Shown in pieces: positions 1 to 8,577 of a stretch of DNA of 64,000 bases (positions are counted from its first letter, which is position 1; every line of letters starts with the position of its first letter). The notes below the pieces were generated by a model. That model made no database searches. It saw only the letters and a program-made list of their open reading frames with translations, and had not been told where the DNA came from. The translations under genes and the position numbers were made by a program. Source of the DNA: CAZTTG01 sp964615935 (GTDB lineage: Bacteria > Planctomycetota > UBA1135 > GCA-002686595); NCBI GenBank assembly GCA_964615935.1, contig CAZTTG010000029.1:3129-67128 (forward strand). The letters run 5' to 3'.

Positions 1-932
1 TGGCCCAGGGAGGAGGCGCCTATGGCTGCACCCTGGTGGGCTGCGCGCTGTACTACAACATCGCCACCACCGGCCTGGCCCCCGGAGAGGGGGGCGGAGC
101 CCACTCCAGCAAGCTCGAGCGCTGCACCGTGTACGAGAACGCGGCCGATCAGGGCGCCGGCGTCCACTCGACGTCGCTCGAGCACTGCACCGTCTTCAAC
201 AATCAGGGCGTGGGCATGCAGGACGGCGCCTCGGCCCACAACTCCATCCTGCGTGGAAACCAGGGCTCGCAGATCGCGGGCGGACCGGCGGTCACCTGGT
301 GCAACGTCGAGGGAGGCTGGACGGGCACGGGCAACATCGACGCGCCGGAGCTCTGGTGGTCCCCCTACGGGGCGGGGGGCCTGGGTCACGACTTCCACTT
401 CGCCGACCCGAGCTCACCGGGAATCGACGCCGGCGATCCCGCCAGCCCGCCGGATCCCGGCGGCTCGATCGCCGACCTGGGGCCCTACTGGTGGGATACC
501 GGGTGGCGCCCCACGCCGGTGGTCTACTGCGCGCCCAAGGCGGCCAGCGCCGGCTGCCTCCCCGAGATCAACTGGACCGGCGAGCCGGGGCTGACGGGCT
601 CCGATGACTTCCACGTGGTGGCGCGCGAGGTGGTCAACCAGCAGAACGGCGTCTTCTTCTGGGGCCTCGGCTGGACCGGCGTCCCCTTCCAGGGCGGCAC
701 CCTGTGCGTGCAGCCCCCCCTCGCGCGCACCCCGGTGCAGGCGTCCGGCGGCGGCGCCGGCGGGCCGGACTGCTCGGGCAGCCTCGACTTCCATTTCAGC
801 CAGGGGTACATGGCCGCCAAGGGCCTGAGCGCCACGGACGGGATCTACGGGCAGTACTGGTTCAGCGACCCCCTGGATCCGGTCTCCGGCACGGGCCTCA
901 GCGACGCCCTCCACTTCCTCATCTGGCCCTGA
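1..932 (+). CDS. Secreted right-handed beta-helix protein, 3' part (5' end outside window)
   Basis: The frame is open from base 3 to the stop at 930-932, so the start lies upstream of the window and about 309 codons are visible. The first part has short repeats of the type 'L-ERCTVYEN' and 'LEHCTVFNN', typical of parallel beta-helix surface proteins. It then has the motif 'SSPGIDAGDP', which usually closes such a helix (the 'choice-of-anchor Q' style ending). From about base 519 the last ~137 residues form a separate domain beginning 'VVYC' and containing 'FQGGTLCVQPP', 'DCSGS' and 'GQYWFSDP'. The same domain ends two other secreted proteins in this window (17158-17562 and 59846-60265). Here the usual terminal 'CP' is 'WP', so one conserved Cys is lost. 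The role is probably an extracellular or surface protein; no enzymatic residues are evident. Confidence 0.75.
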   Translation, partial: AQGGGAYGCTLVGCALYYNIATTGLAPGEGGGAHSSKLERCTVYENAADQGAGVHSTSLEHCTVFNNQGVGMQDGASAHNSILRGNQGSQIAGGPAVTWCNVEGGWTGTGNIDAPELWWSPYGAGGLGHDFHFADPSSPGIDAGDPASPPDPGGSIADLGPYWWDTGWRPTPVVYCAPKAASAGCLPEINWTGEPGLTGSDDFHVVAREVVNQQNGVFFWGLGWTGVPFQGGTLCVQPPLARTPVQASGGGAGGPDCSGSLDFHFSQGYMAAKGLSATDGIYGQYWFSDPLDPVSGTGLSDALHFLIWP

Positions 933-945
933 TCCGGACCCGGTC

Positions 946-3171
946 CTACTCGAGGTAGCCCAGGGCCCGGAGCTGCTCCAGGGCCCCCTCCGAGACGGTC
1001 TCCCTCAGGGAGGCGCCGCCCTCCTCCGCCTCCCCGCCGTAGGCGGCCAGGAAGGCGGCCCGGCTCCGGGCCTGCCGCTCGAGGAAGGCGCGCAGCTCCG
1101 CGTGCGTTCCCTCGGTCCGGCCCGGCTCGGCCCGGCTCAGATCGCGCGTCTCGCCCGGATCGCGGGCCAGGTCGTAGAGCTCGAGCTTCGGATCGGGACG
1201 CCCCTCCTCGCTGCCGGCGATCAGCTTCAGGCGGCCATCGACGACGGCGTGGTACTCCACCCGGTTGAAGCGCGCGACGTCCATGTCCTCGGGGTAGACG
1301 AAGCGGGAGAGGAAGACGCTCCCCCGGCCGGCCAGCGAGGCCTCGTCCAGGACGTCGCTCCCCTGCATCCAGAGCCCCTCGCCGTCGATACCGAGGTGGG
1401 CCAGGATCGTCGGCATCAGATCGATGAGCTGGACCGGCGTGGCGATCCGCCGGGGGGACAGCCGCCGTGGATGGACCAGGATCAACGGGACCCAGGTCTC
1501 CTGCTGATGGACGTGCGTGCCGTGCCCGGACTGGCCGTGCTCGCCGAAGGACTCGCCGTGGTCGGCGGTCACGATCAGCAGGGTGTCCTCGGCCAGGCCG
1601 AGCTCCCCCAGCTCCTCCCACAGCCGCCCGATCTGGCGGTCGACGAAGAGGCTCTCGGCGTCGTAGCGATCGATCTCGGTCCTCTCGCCGACGAGGTGCC
1701 GAGGAGTCTCCGGCGCCGAATAGGGGACGTGGGTGTCCACCGCCTGGACATAGAGGAAGAAGCGGTCCCGCGCGTGCGCCCGGATCCAGGGCAGGATCTC
1801 GGCGTTCAGGTCATCGGCGTGGACCTTGCCCTGCTTGGCCTCGCGCCCCTCGATGCGGAAGGAGTTGGGGGTGAAGGTCTCGTCGAAGCCCTGGTCCAGG
1901 TTCGACAGGGTGCAGCCGAGGGGGTTGGCGCAGAAGCTGGCCGTGACGTAGCCGTGCGCGCGCAGCACGTCCTGCAGGGTGGGCACGCCCTCGGGCAGGA
2001 CGTCCCCGTAGCTGCGCTCGCCGACGCCGTGGACCTGGGGATACAGCGAGGTCAGGAGGGTCGCGACGGAGGGCTTGGTCCACGACACCGGCGAGTAGGC
2101 GTTCTGGAAGACCACGCCGCGCTCCGCGAGCCCATCGAGGACGGGGCTGGTCTCGCGGGGGTAGCCGTGGAGGCTCATCTGCTCGGCCCGCAGCGCGTCG
2201 ACCACGTAGAGGATGACGTTGGGCCGCTCGCGCTCGGCCGCTCCCCGCACCAGCATGGGGTTGGCCCAGTAGACCGTCTGGCCGGGGCGCTCGCCGTCCA
2301 CCTCGAAGCGGAGCTCGCCGGCGGATCCGGGCGGGATCGGGACGCGAAAGTCGCGCCAGCTCCCGGTGGGCACCAGGCGCTCCCGCAGGAGCGCCTCCCC
2401 GCCCTCGCCGGCGGTGACGGCGATCCGGATGGGCGCCCCCCCCTCTCCGCCCCAGACGCCGAAGTCGAGCACCCCTCCCCGGGAGAGGTCGACCCGCCAG
2501 CGGAAGGCGCCCGGAGTCCTGAGGAAGAAGGCATCCCGGATGCGGCCCGCGACCGACATCCGCGTCCAGCCGCAGTCGCGGGCGCCGAGGACGGCGTCCC
2601 GGCTCGCGATCTCGACGCTCTCGAAGGCGACGTCGCCCACCGGGTCCGACCGGAAGCGCAGGAAGAGGAAGCGGGGCGCCCGCTCCTGATCGGCCGTCTC
2701 GATCATGTCGACGTCGACGACGTCGTCCCCGCGGATGAGGAAGGAGCCCCCCTCGCGGCCCGGCCGGGCGGTCAGCTCACGGCGCTGTCGGCTGCCGTCG
2801 GTGCCGCGGAAGACCGGCCGGTCGTTCCACTGCAGGGTCAGGCGATCCCGCCCGCGGAAGTCGGCCACCTCGACGCGGATGGCGTCGATCTCGAGCAGGC
2901 TCTCGAAGTCGAGCTCGGGGCTGGTGAGGGTCACCCATCCCTCGCTCGCCTTCCGATCCCACTCCCCGACCTGCGCGCCGGTCCAGCGATGGACCGCGGT
3001 CTCCGCCGCCGGCGGCGCTCCGGACCTCAGGAGCTGCACCCTCTCGGGGCTCTCCGCCATTCTCTCGAGGGGGCGCACCTCCGGCGGCCCGGGCGCGCAG
3101 CCTCCCTGGAGGAGCAGCGCTCCCGCGCACGGGAGCACCAGCGCGATCGATCGGATGTGTCGGCGGTGCAT
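946..3171 (-). CDS. Sulfatase-fold (alkaline phosphatase superfamily) membrane-anchored protein with Thr at nucleophile site
   Basis: 741 residues. I start at the ATG ending at 3171 because it opens with a basic stretch, a hydrophobic segment and 'LLLQGGC', which looks like a lipoprotein signal with an imperfect lipobox. Residues ~30-310 are a beta-rich N-terminal region. The sulfatase domain (PF00884 type) begins at 'NVILYVVDALR', where D325 would be a metal ligand. It includes 'SWTKPSVATLL' and 'VTADHGESFGEHG', and the protein ends 'LRALGYLE', a common tail in planctomycete sulfatases. True sulfatases need Cys or Ser in [CS]-x-P-x-R for formylglycine; here the position is Thr365 and the Arg is Val. 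The activity may therefore be a phosphotransferase or phosphodiesterase, as in Thr-nucleophile LtaS-like enzymes, or may be absent. It converges on the upstream surface gene with a 13-bp gap. Confidence 0.8.
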   Translation of the reverse strand: MHRRHIRSIALVLPCAGALLLQGGCAPGPPEVRPLERMAESPERVQLLRSGAPPAAETAVHRWTGAQVGEWDRKASEGWVTLTSPELDFESLLEIDAIRVEVADFRGRDRLTLQWNDRPVFRGTDGSRQRRELTARPGREGGSFLIRGDDVVDVDMIETADQERAPRFLFLRFRSDPVGDVAFESVEIASRDAVLGARDCGWTRMSVAGRIRDAFFLRTPGAFRWRVDLSRGGVLDFGVWGGEGGAPIRIAVTAGEGGEALLRERLVPTGSWRDFRVPIPPGSAGELRFEVDGERPGQTVYWANPMLVRGAAERERPNVILYVVDALRAEQMSLHGYPRETSPVLDGLAERGVVFQNAYSPVSWTKPSVATLLTSLYPQVHGVGERSYGDVLPEGVPTLQDVLRAHGYVTASFCANPLGCTLSNLDQGFDETFTPNSFRIEGREAKQGKVHADDLNAEILPWIRAHARDRFFLYVQAVDTHVPYSAPETPRHLVGERTEIDRYDAESLFVDRQIGRLWEELGELGLAEDTLLIVTADHGESFGEHGQSGHGTHVHQQETWVPLILVHPRRLSPRRIATPVQLIDLMPTILAHLGIDGEGLWMQGSDVLDEASLAGRGSVFLSRFVYPEDMDVARFNRVEYHAVVDGRLKLIAGSEEGRPDPKLELYDLARDPGETRDLSRAEPGRTEGTHAELRAFLERQARSRAAFLAAYGGEAEEGGASLRETVSEGALEQLRALGYLE

Positions 3172-3293
3172 GGGTGACGGCTCGCGCTCGGAGCCGGGCC
3201 CGATGATACCCCAGGCAGCTCGGGTAGATCCGCGCAACCGCGGCGTCCTGCTGGGCGCCGTGCTAGGCTGTCCGCCAAGCGAAAGGAGTACCG

Positions 3294-4766
3294 ATGAGCG
3301 CCCTCATCGTCGCCTTCCTCGTCTACCTGGGCATCGTGGTGCTGATCAGCGCGGTCAGCAGCCGCCGCATGAGCTCGCAGTCCGAGTTCCTGCTGGGGGG
3401 GCGGAATCTGCCCGGCTGGGTGATCGCCATCAGCGAGCGGGCCAGCGGCGAGAGCGCCTGGCTGCTGCTCGGGCTCACCGGCGCGGCCCTCACCGTGGGC
3501 CTGGGCGAGGTCTGGACGGTGATCGGCTGCGTGGCGGGGATCCTCTTCCTGTGGTTCTTCCTGGGGCGCAGGGTGCGGGAGCTGTGCGAGGGCGGCGACG
3601 CGCTCACCGTGCCGGAGCTCCTGGCCCGGCGCCTGGACGATCCGGGCCACCGGGTGCGCTGGCTGGCCAGCCTGATCATCATCTTCTTCTTCAGCTTCTA
3701 CGTGGCCGCCCAGATGCTGGGTGCGGGCAAGATCCTGCAGAAGACCGGCATCATCACCGACGCCTGGCCGGACTGGTGCCGTCCGGAGGTGTGGGGGATC
3801 ATCCTGGGGGCCTTCATCGTGATCGGCTACACCCTGCTGGGCGGCTTCCGGGCGGTGGTGTGGACCGACCTCCTGCAGGGCTCGATCATGATCGTGGCCC
3901 TGGTGGCGCTCCCCATCGTGGGCTTCATCGAGCTGCAGGAGGCGCACGGCGACATCGGCGGGGCCCTCCGCGCCGTGGGACCCGAGAAGGCGTCGTGGAC
4001 CGCCGGCCTGGGCGGCTGGAAGGCCTTCGCCCTGGTCCTGGGCGGTCTGGCCTGGGGACTGGGCTACATGGGGCAGCCCCACCTCCTGGTGCGCTTCATG
4101 GCCCTGCCCCGGGCCGAGGAGGTGAAGAAGCTCCGCTGGCTGGCGGGCGCCTGGACGGTGCTCGCCTATGGCGGCGCCTTCCTGATCGGGCTGGTGGCCC
4201 TGGGCCTCCTGGGCCACGAGATGTTCGTGGACGACCCGGAGAAGATCATGCCCGAGATGGCGACCCGGCTCCTCCCGGGCTGGATGGCGGGCATCGTCAT
4301 CAGCGGCGCGGTGGCGGCCATGATGTCCACCGCCGACAGCCAGCTCCTGGTGGTGACCAGCGCCTTCTCCGAGGACATCAGTCGCCGCATCCTGGGCCTG
4401 GAGCTCTCGCCGAAGGCCCAGGTGGCGCTCAGCCGGCTGGTGGTCTTCCTGGTCGGCGGCGCCGCCTTCGCCCTGGCCCTGGCCAGCGGCGACACGGTCT
4501 ACGGCATGGTGAGCTACGCCTGGAGCGGCCTGGGTGCCAGCTTCGGCCCGGTCATCCTGCTGATGCTGATCTGGAAGGACTTCAACCGCCACGGTGCCCT
4601 GGCCACCATGCTGGCCGGCACCCTGGGGACCATCGTATGGAAGCAGGTGGACGCGCTCGAGACGGCGATCAGCCACCGCTTCGCGGCCTGGATGATCGCT
4701 CTCGCAGCAGGGGTGGTGGTGGTCCTGCTCACGCGGGGGAGCCCGGCGCGCGAGGCCCGGGGCTGA
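3294..4766 (+). CDS. putP: Sodium:solute symporter, PutP (sodium/proline) type
   Basis: 490 residues. An AAGGAG Shine-Dalgarno at 3283-3288 lies five bases before the ATG. It is a multi-pass membrane protein of the SSS family (LeuT fold) with about 13 hydrophobic segments. Several stretches match E. coli PutP in order: 'FLLGGRNLPGWVIAISERAS', 'GYTLLGGFRAVVWTD', 'GLGYMGQPHLLVRFMAL', 'MMSTADSQLLV' and 'SYAWSGLGASFGPVIL'. These cover the conserved Na+-site and substrate-site helices, so Na+-driven uptake of proline or a related amino acid is the likely role. Upstream, 'TGCTAGGCT' at 3261-3269 looks like an extended -10. The neighbours do not encode proline catabolism, so the exact substrate is uncertain. 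Confidence 0.85.
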   Translation: MSALIVAFLVYLGIVVLISAVSSRRMSSQSEFLLGGRNLPGWVIAISERASGESAWLLLGLTGAALTVGLGEVWTVIGCVAGILFLWFFLGRRVRELCEGGDALTVPELLARRLDDPGHRVRWLASLIIIFFFSFYVAAQMLGAGKILQKTGIITDAWPDWCRPEVWGIILGAFIVIGYTLLGGFRAVVWTDLLQGSIMIVALVALPIVGFIELQEAHGDIGGALRAVGPEKASWTAGLGGWKAFALVLGGLAWGLGYMGQPHLLVRFMALPRAEEVKKLRWLAGAWTVLAYGGAFLIGLVALGLLGHEMFVDDPEKIMPEMATRLLPGWMAGIVISGAVAAMMSTADSQLLVVTSAFSEDISRRILGLELSPKAQVALSRLVVFLVGGAAFALALASGDTVYGMVSYAWSGLGASFGPVILLMLIWKDFNRHGALATMLAGTLGTIVWKQVDALETAISHRFAAWMIALAAGVVVVLLTRGSPAREARG

Positions 4767-4785
4767 GCGCCCTCTCCCCGCCTCC

Positions 4786-5655
4786 TCAGCTGAACGCCGG
4801 GGCGGGCTCGTCGATCAGGCGGTCGCCCAGCTCGCCCTTCAGGAACTCCAGGCTGCGCGCCGCCTGCTCGATGGAGCCGCACTCCACGCTGAGGAAGAGC
4901 TCGCGGTCCAGCGGGTTCAGGATGTCGAGCACCCGGCCCCAGTCCACCACGCCGTCCCCGCAGGCGCAGCCCACCGGCGTGCCGGTCACCTTGCCGCGGT
5001 CGCGCTCGCCGTGCTCGACGCTGATGTCCTTGGCGTGCACGTGGCGGACGAGGTCGCGCACGTCGTGCAGCCCTCCGTAGGGGTCCTCCACCCCCGCCAG
5101 CCAGGCGTTGCCGGTGTCCCAGTTGACGGCGATCCAGGGGGAGTCGACCAGCTTCGCGATCTTCAGCAGCCCGGCCGCGGTGCGCGTGTAGATGCCGTGG
5201 GGCTCGATGCACACGTACACCTGGTGCCGCTCCGCGACCTGGGCCGCCTTGGTGAGCGTGTAGCGCATCACCTCGTGGGCGAAGTCGTCGCTCATCCAGT
5301 CGGGCTTGACCATCTCGTCGGTGTTGAGGAAGCCGGCGCCCAGGCTGTGGGCCAGGACCGCGGCGCGCGTCAGCCGGGGCACCGCCGCCTCGGGCTTCAT
5401 CAGCGGGCTGTGGGCGCTGAGCGAGCTGACCCGCACCCCGTGCCGGGCGCAGATCTCGCCCATCAGCAGCGGATCCTCCTCCATCGAGAAGGAGTGGAAG
5501 TAGTTCACCTCGCTCAGGAGCTCCCAGCCGGTGTGCACCATGGGCTCGATCCAGGCGTAGCCCAGGTCGGCGGCCTGCTTCACCCCGGCCTCGAAGCTCA
5601 TGTCCGCGCTGCGGCAGTACTCCATGTTCAGGCTGATGCGATAGCGGCTGGACAT
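4786..5655 (-). CDS. Sugar phosphate isomerase/epimerase family TIM-barrel protein
   Basis: 289 residues. The ATG ending at 5655 is preceded by a purine-rich GAGGAGG Shine-Dalgarno; upstream in-frame codons lack one and read as low-complexity leader. The sequence fits the xylose isomerase-like TIM barrel (AP_endonuc_2 fold). The expected metal ligands are visible in order on successive strands: Glu in 'CIEPHG', Asp in 'NWDTGNAW', His in 'VHAKDI' and Glu in 'SVECGS'. There is no signal peptide, so it is cytosolic. The family interconverts or epimerises keto-sugars and inosose-like compounds, and the substrate cannot be read from the sequence. It converges on the PutP gene with a 19-bp gap and diverges from addB, so it is probably monocistronic. 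Confidence 0.8.
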   Translation of the reverse strand: MSSRYRISLNMEYCRSADMSFEAGVKQAADLGYAWIEPMVHTGWELLSEVNYFHSFSMEEDPLLMGEICARHGVRVSSLSAHSPLMKPEAAVPRLTRAAVLAHSLGAGFLNTDEMVKPDWMSDDFAHEVMRYTLTKAAQVAERHQVYVCIEPHGIYTRTAAGLLKIAKLVDSPWIAVNWDTGNAWLAGVEDPYGGLHDVRDLVRHVHAKDISVEHGERDRGKVTGTPVGCACGDGVVDWGRVLDILNPLDRELFLSVECGSIEQAARSLEFLKGELGDRLIDEPAPAFS

Positions 5656-5761
5656 CGCGGCTCCTCCTCGGTTCCCCGGACGGGCTCCCCGCGCCGAAGC
5701 GGCACGGCCGGCCCCCGGGGCCGGAAATGATCGTACACCCGCTTGGGGCTTCCCGCATGCC

Positions 5762-5790
5762 GTGACTCCGTATCGCCCCGCCGCTAGACT
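5762..5790 (+). promoter_or_regulatory. Candidate sigma-70 promoter for addB-addA
   Basis: GTGACT (5762-5767) and TAGACT (5785-5790) are separated by 17 bp, each matching four of six consensus positions. The -10 ends nine bases before the addB ATG at 5800, so the transcript would be leaderless or nearly so. No Shine-Dalgarno is visible there, which fits. This is inferred from sequence only. Confidence 0.35.
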
Positions 5791-5799
5791 GCCTCCACC

Positions 5800-8577
5800 A
5801 TGCCCGAAGCTCGGCGCCATTTCCTGGGCTGGGACCTACCCCCGATCGACGCGGCGGTCGAGTGGCTCGAGGGGGAGCTCGGAACCGACATGGAGGGGGT
5901 CACCCTGGCCCTTCCAGGCGCGCGGGCGGGCCGGCTGCTGCGCGAGCGGCTGGCCCTCGCCCTGGGCCCCGCCTGGCAGCCGCCGAGGATCCTGACCGCG
6001 GGCCACCTGACCGACGAGCTGGTCCGGCTCGACCGCCCCTCCGCCCCGCGCCTGTTGCGCACCCTCGCCTGGGAGCACGGCCTGCGCTCCCTGGACCCCG
6101 CCCTCCTGCTTCGGCTCGTGGCCCGTCCGCCCGACGACGACGATCCGGCCGGATGGCGGCGTCTGGCCGGCGAGGTGCGCGGGCTCTTCGGCGCGCTCGC
6201 CGCCGAGTGCCTGGACTTCTCCGCCGTGCGCGAGGGCCCCCTGGCCGGGTGCTCGACCGGGGAGCGGCTCCGCTGGGAGGCGCTGGCCCGGGTCCAGGTG
6301 GAGGCCGAGGACTTCCTGGCGCGGGCGGGCTTCTGCGATCCGCACCGCGGCCGGCTCACGGCCATCGAGGCGGGTGAGGTGCAGGGCGATGCGCGCGTGG
6401 TACTGGTGGGCGTGGCCGAGGCGACCGGACTCCTGCGCCGGCTGTTGGGCGTCCTCGACGACGTGACCGCGCTGATCTTCGCGCCCGAGGAGCTCGCCGG
6501 ATCCTTCGATGAGCTCGGCTGCGTCGCGTCCGCGGCCTGGCTCGAGCGCTCCTTCGGCCTGCCCCTTCAGAGCTGGCGCATGGCCGAGGGACCGGACGAC
6601 CAGGCCCGGTGCGCGCTCGAGGTGATCTCCGGCTGGGACGGCCGCTTCGCCGCGGAGCAGATCACCATCGGCGCGGGCGACGAGGAGGTGGTCCCCTTCC
6701 TCGAGCGTCACCTCGCCGAGCGGGGGGTCTTCGCCCGCGACGCCGCCGGCACGAGCCTGGCGCGCGCGGCACCGGCCCTGCTGATCGGCGCCATCGGAGG
6801 CTACCTGGCCCGCGGGAGCTTCGCCGAGCTCGCCGCCCTGCTGCGCCATCCCGATCTCGAGGCCTTCATCGCGGAGCGGGCGGACCTGGGTGGTGGCGCT
6901 CTGGGGCAGATGCTCGACGAGTACCACGACGAGCACCTGCCCGGCCCGGTTCCGCGGGAGTGGCTGCGCACCGGCCGGCGGGGCGGCGTCGGCGAGCGGC
7001 GCGAGCGCCTGAGGGCGGCGGTCGCCGTCCTGGACGAGCTCCTCGAGCCCCTCTCCGGCGGTCCCCGTCCCCTGCGGGAGTGGGCGGCGCCCGTGCGCGG
7101 CCTCCTGCGCGAGGTGTATGGTGAGCGCGAGCTCGACGCCGAGGAGGACCGCCTCCTGGCCGAGGGGCTGCGCGGGCTCGCCGGGGTGCTCGATGGCCTG
7201 CACGAGCTACCGCCCTCGGCCGCGCCGGAGGTGCCCGCCGCCGAGGCCCTGGCGGTCGTGCTGTCCGAGAGCGGGAGCGTGACGCTCGCCCCGCGGGCAT
7301 CCAGGCCCGGGGAGCCCGCCATCGAGCTGCTCGGCTGGCTGGAGCTCGCCTTCGACGAGGCCCCCGCCCTTATCGTGACCGGCTTCAACGAGGGTCAGGT
7401 GCCCGAGTCCCTGGCCGGGGACGGCTGGCTGCCCGACGGGCTGCGCCGCGAGCTGGGGCTGCCCGACGACGAGCAGCGCGTGGCGCGCGACCTCTACACC
7501 CTCGAGTGGCTCGTGCGGTCCCGGGAGCAGGCGGTCTTCGTCACCGGCCGGCGCACGCTCGAGGGGGATCCCCTGCGGCCGAGCCGCCTGGCCTTTCACT
7601 GCCCGGCCGACGAGATCCTCGCTCGCGTGCGGCACGCCCTCGAGGGCGGCGGCACGCGCGGCATCGGGGGGGCGGTCGAGGCCGGCGCGCCCGCCGAGCT
7701 GCCGCTGCCGGCGGACCTCTCCGAGCCCGAGAGCTTCCGGGTCACCGTCTTCAAGGCCTACCTGCAGTCCCCCTACGTCTTCTGCCTGACGCAGCTCGCC
7801 GGGCTCGAGTCCCTCGACGATCGCGCGCGGGAGCTGGACCCGCTGAGCTTCGGCAGCCTGGCCCACGAGGTCCTGCAGGCCTTCGGCTGCAGCGCGCTGG
7901 CCGACTCCACCGATCCCGAGGCCATCGCGAAGTTCCTCGACCGGACGCTCGAGGCGCTCTTCCGGCGCCGCTTCGGGAGCGGGGCCCTGCCCGCGGTCGA
8001 GCTCCAGCGCCGTCAGCTCGCCTGGCGCCTGCGCCGCTTCGCCGACGTCCAGGCGGCCCGAGCAGAGGCCGGCTGGCGCATCCAGGAGGTCGAGTGGGCG
8101 CCGACCGAAAACGTCGAGCTCGACGTGGACGGGGAGACCGTGCGATTGAGCGGCCGGATCGACCGCATCGAGCGCTGCGCGGACGGTCGCTGGGCGATCC
8201 TCGACTACAAGGTGGGCGAGAGGGCCAAGGACCCCGAGAAGGAGCACTTCGACAAGAGGGGCAAGCGCTGGAAGGACTTGCAGCTCCCGCTCTATGTCCT
8301 GCTCGCGCGCGATCTGGTGGGGGAGGGCCCGGTCGAGCTGGGCTACTTCCACCTGGGTCGCTCGCGCGAGGACGTCGCCGTGCGCGTCGCCGAGGGCTGG
8401 GGACCCGACTTCCTGGCCTCCGCCGAGGAGGAGGCGCGTCGGATCGTCCGCGAGGTGCGCGCGATCGTGCGCGGAGGAATCGCTCCCGAGCTGGGCCGCC
8501 CGGTCCTCTACGACCCGATCCTCGCGGCGGTCTGCGGCCAGGGGCTGCTCGCCGGTGCCGAGGAGGACGAGCCGTGA
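5800..8577 (+). CDS. addB: AddB-like PD-(D/E)XK nuclease subunit of a double-strand-break repair helicase-nuclease
   Basis: 925 residues. The first ~640 residues are an alanine- and arginine-rich region resembling the degenerate helicase fold of AddB/RexB. The C-terminal quarter is a RecB-family nuclease with D788 in 'GRIDRIE', D802-Y-K804 in 'ILDYKVG' and the following 'LQLPLYVLL' (QxxxY motif). In B. subtilis AddB four cysteines hold an Fe-S cluster around this nuclease. Here the first site reads 'LQSPYVFC', with Ser where the cluster Cys-Pro sits, and the end has only one Cys ('AAVCGQG'), so the cluster is probably absent. The gene overlaps addA by four bases (GTGA), indicating translational coupling. 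Together they would process DNA ends for RecA loading. Confidence 0.8.
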   Translation: MPEARRHFLGWDLPPIDAAVEWLEGELGTDMEGVTLALPGARAGRLLRERLALALGPAWQPPRILTAGHLTDELVRLDRPSAPRLLRTLAWEHGLRSLDPALLLRLVARPPDDDDPAGWRRLAGEVRGLFGALAAECLDFSAVREGPLAGCSTGERLRWEALARVQVEAEDFLARAGFCDPHRGRLTAIEAGEVQGDARVVLVGVAEATGLLRRLLGVLDDVTALIFAPEELAGSFDELGCVASAAWLERSFGLPLQSWRMAEGPDDQARCALEVISGWDGRFAAEQITIGAGDEEVVPFLERHLAERGVFARDAAGTSLARAAPALLIGAIGGYLARGSFAELAALLRHPDLEAFIAERADLGGGALGQMLDEYHDEHLPGPVPREWLRTGRRGGVGERRERLRAAVAVLDELLEPLSGGPRPLREWAAPVRGLLREVYGERELDAEEDRLLAEGLRGLAGVLDGLHELPPSAAPEVPAAEALAVVLSESGSVTLAPRASRPGEPAIELLGWLELAFDEAPALIVTGFNEGQVPESLAGDGWLPDGLRRELGLPDDEQRVARDLYTLEWLVRSREQAVFVTGRRTLEGDPLRPSRLAFHCPADEILARVRHALEGGGTRGIGGAVEAGAPAELPLPADLSEPESFRVTVFKAYLQSPYVFCLTQLAGLESLDDRARELDPLSFGSLAHEVLQAFGCSALADSTDPEAIAKFLDRTLEALFRRRFGSGALPAVELQRRQLAWRLRRFADVQAARAEAGWRIQEVEWAPTENVELDVDGETVRLSGRIDRIERCADGRWAILDYKVGERAKDPEKEHFDKRGKRWKDLQLPLYVLLARDLVGEGPVELGYFHLGRSREDVAVRVAEGWGPDFLASAEEEARRIVREVRAIVRGGIAPELGRPVLYDPILAAVCGQGLLAGAEEDEP

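Noticed and set aside
1102..3177. A 691-codon open frame on the plus strand over the sulfatase-like gene
   Set aside because: Compositional shadow; the minus-strand gene has a signal sequence, sulfatase motifs and a sensible start.
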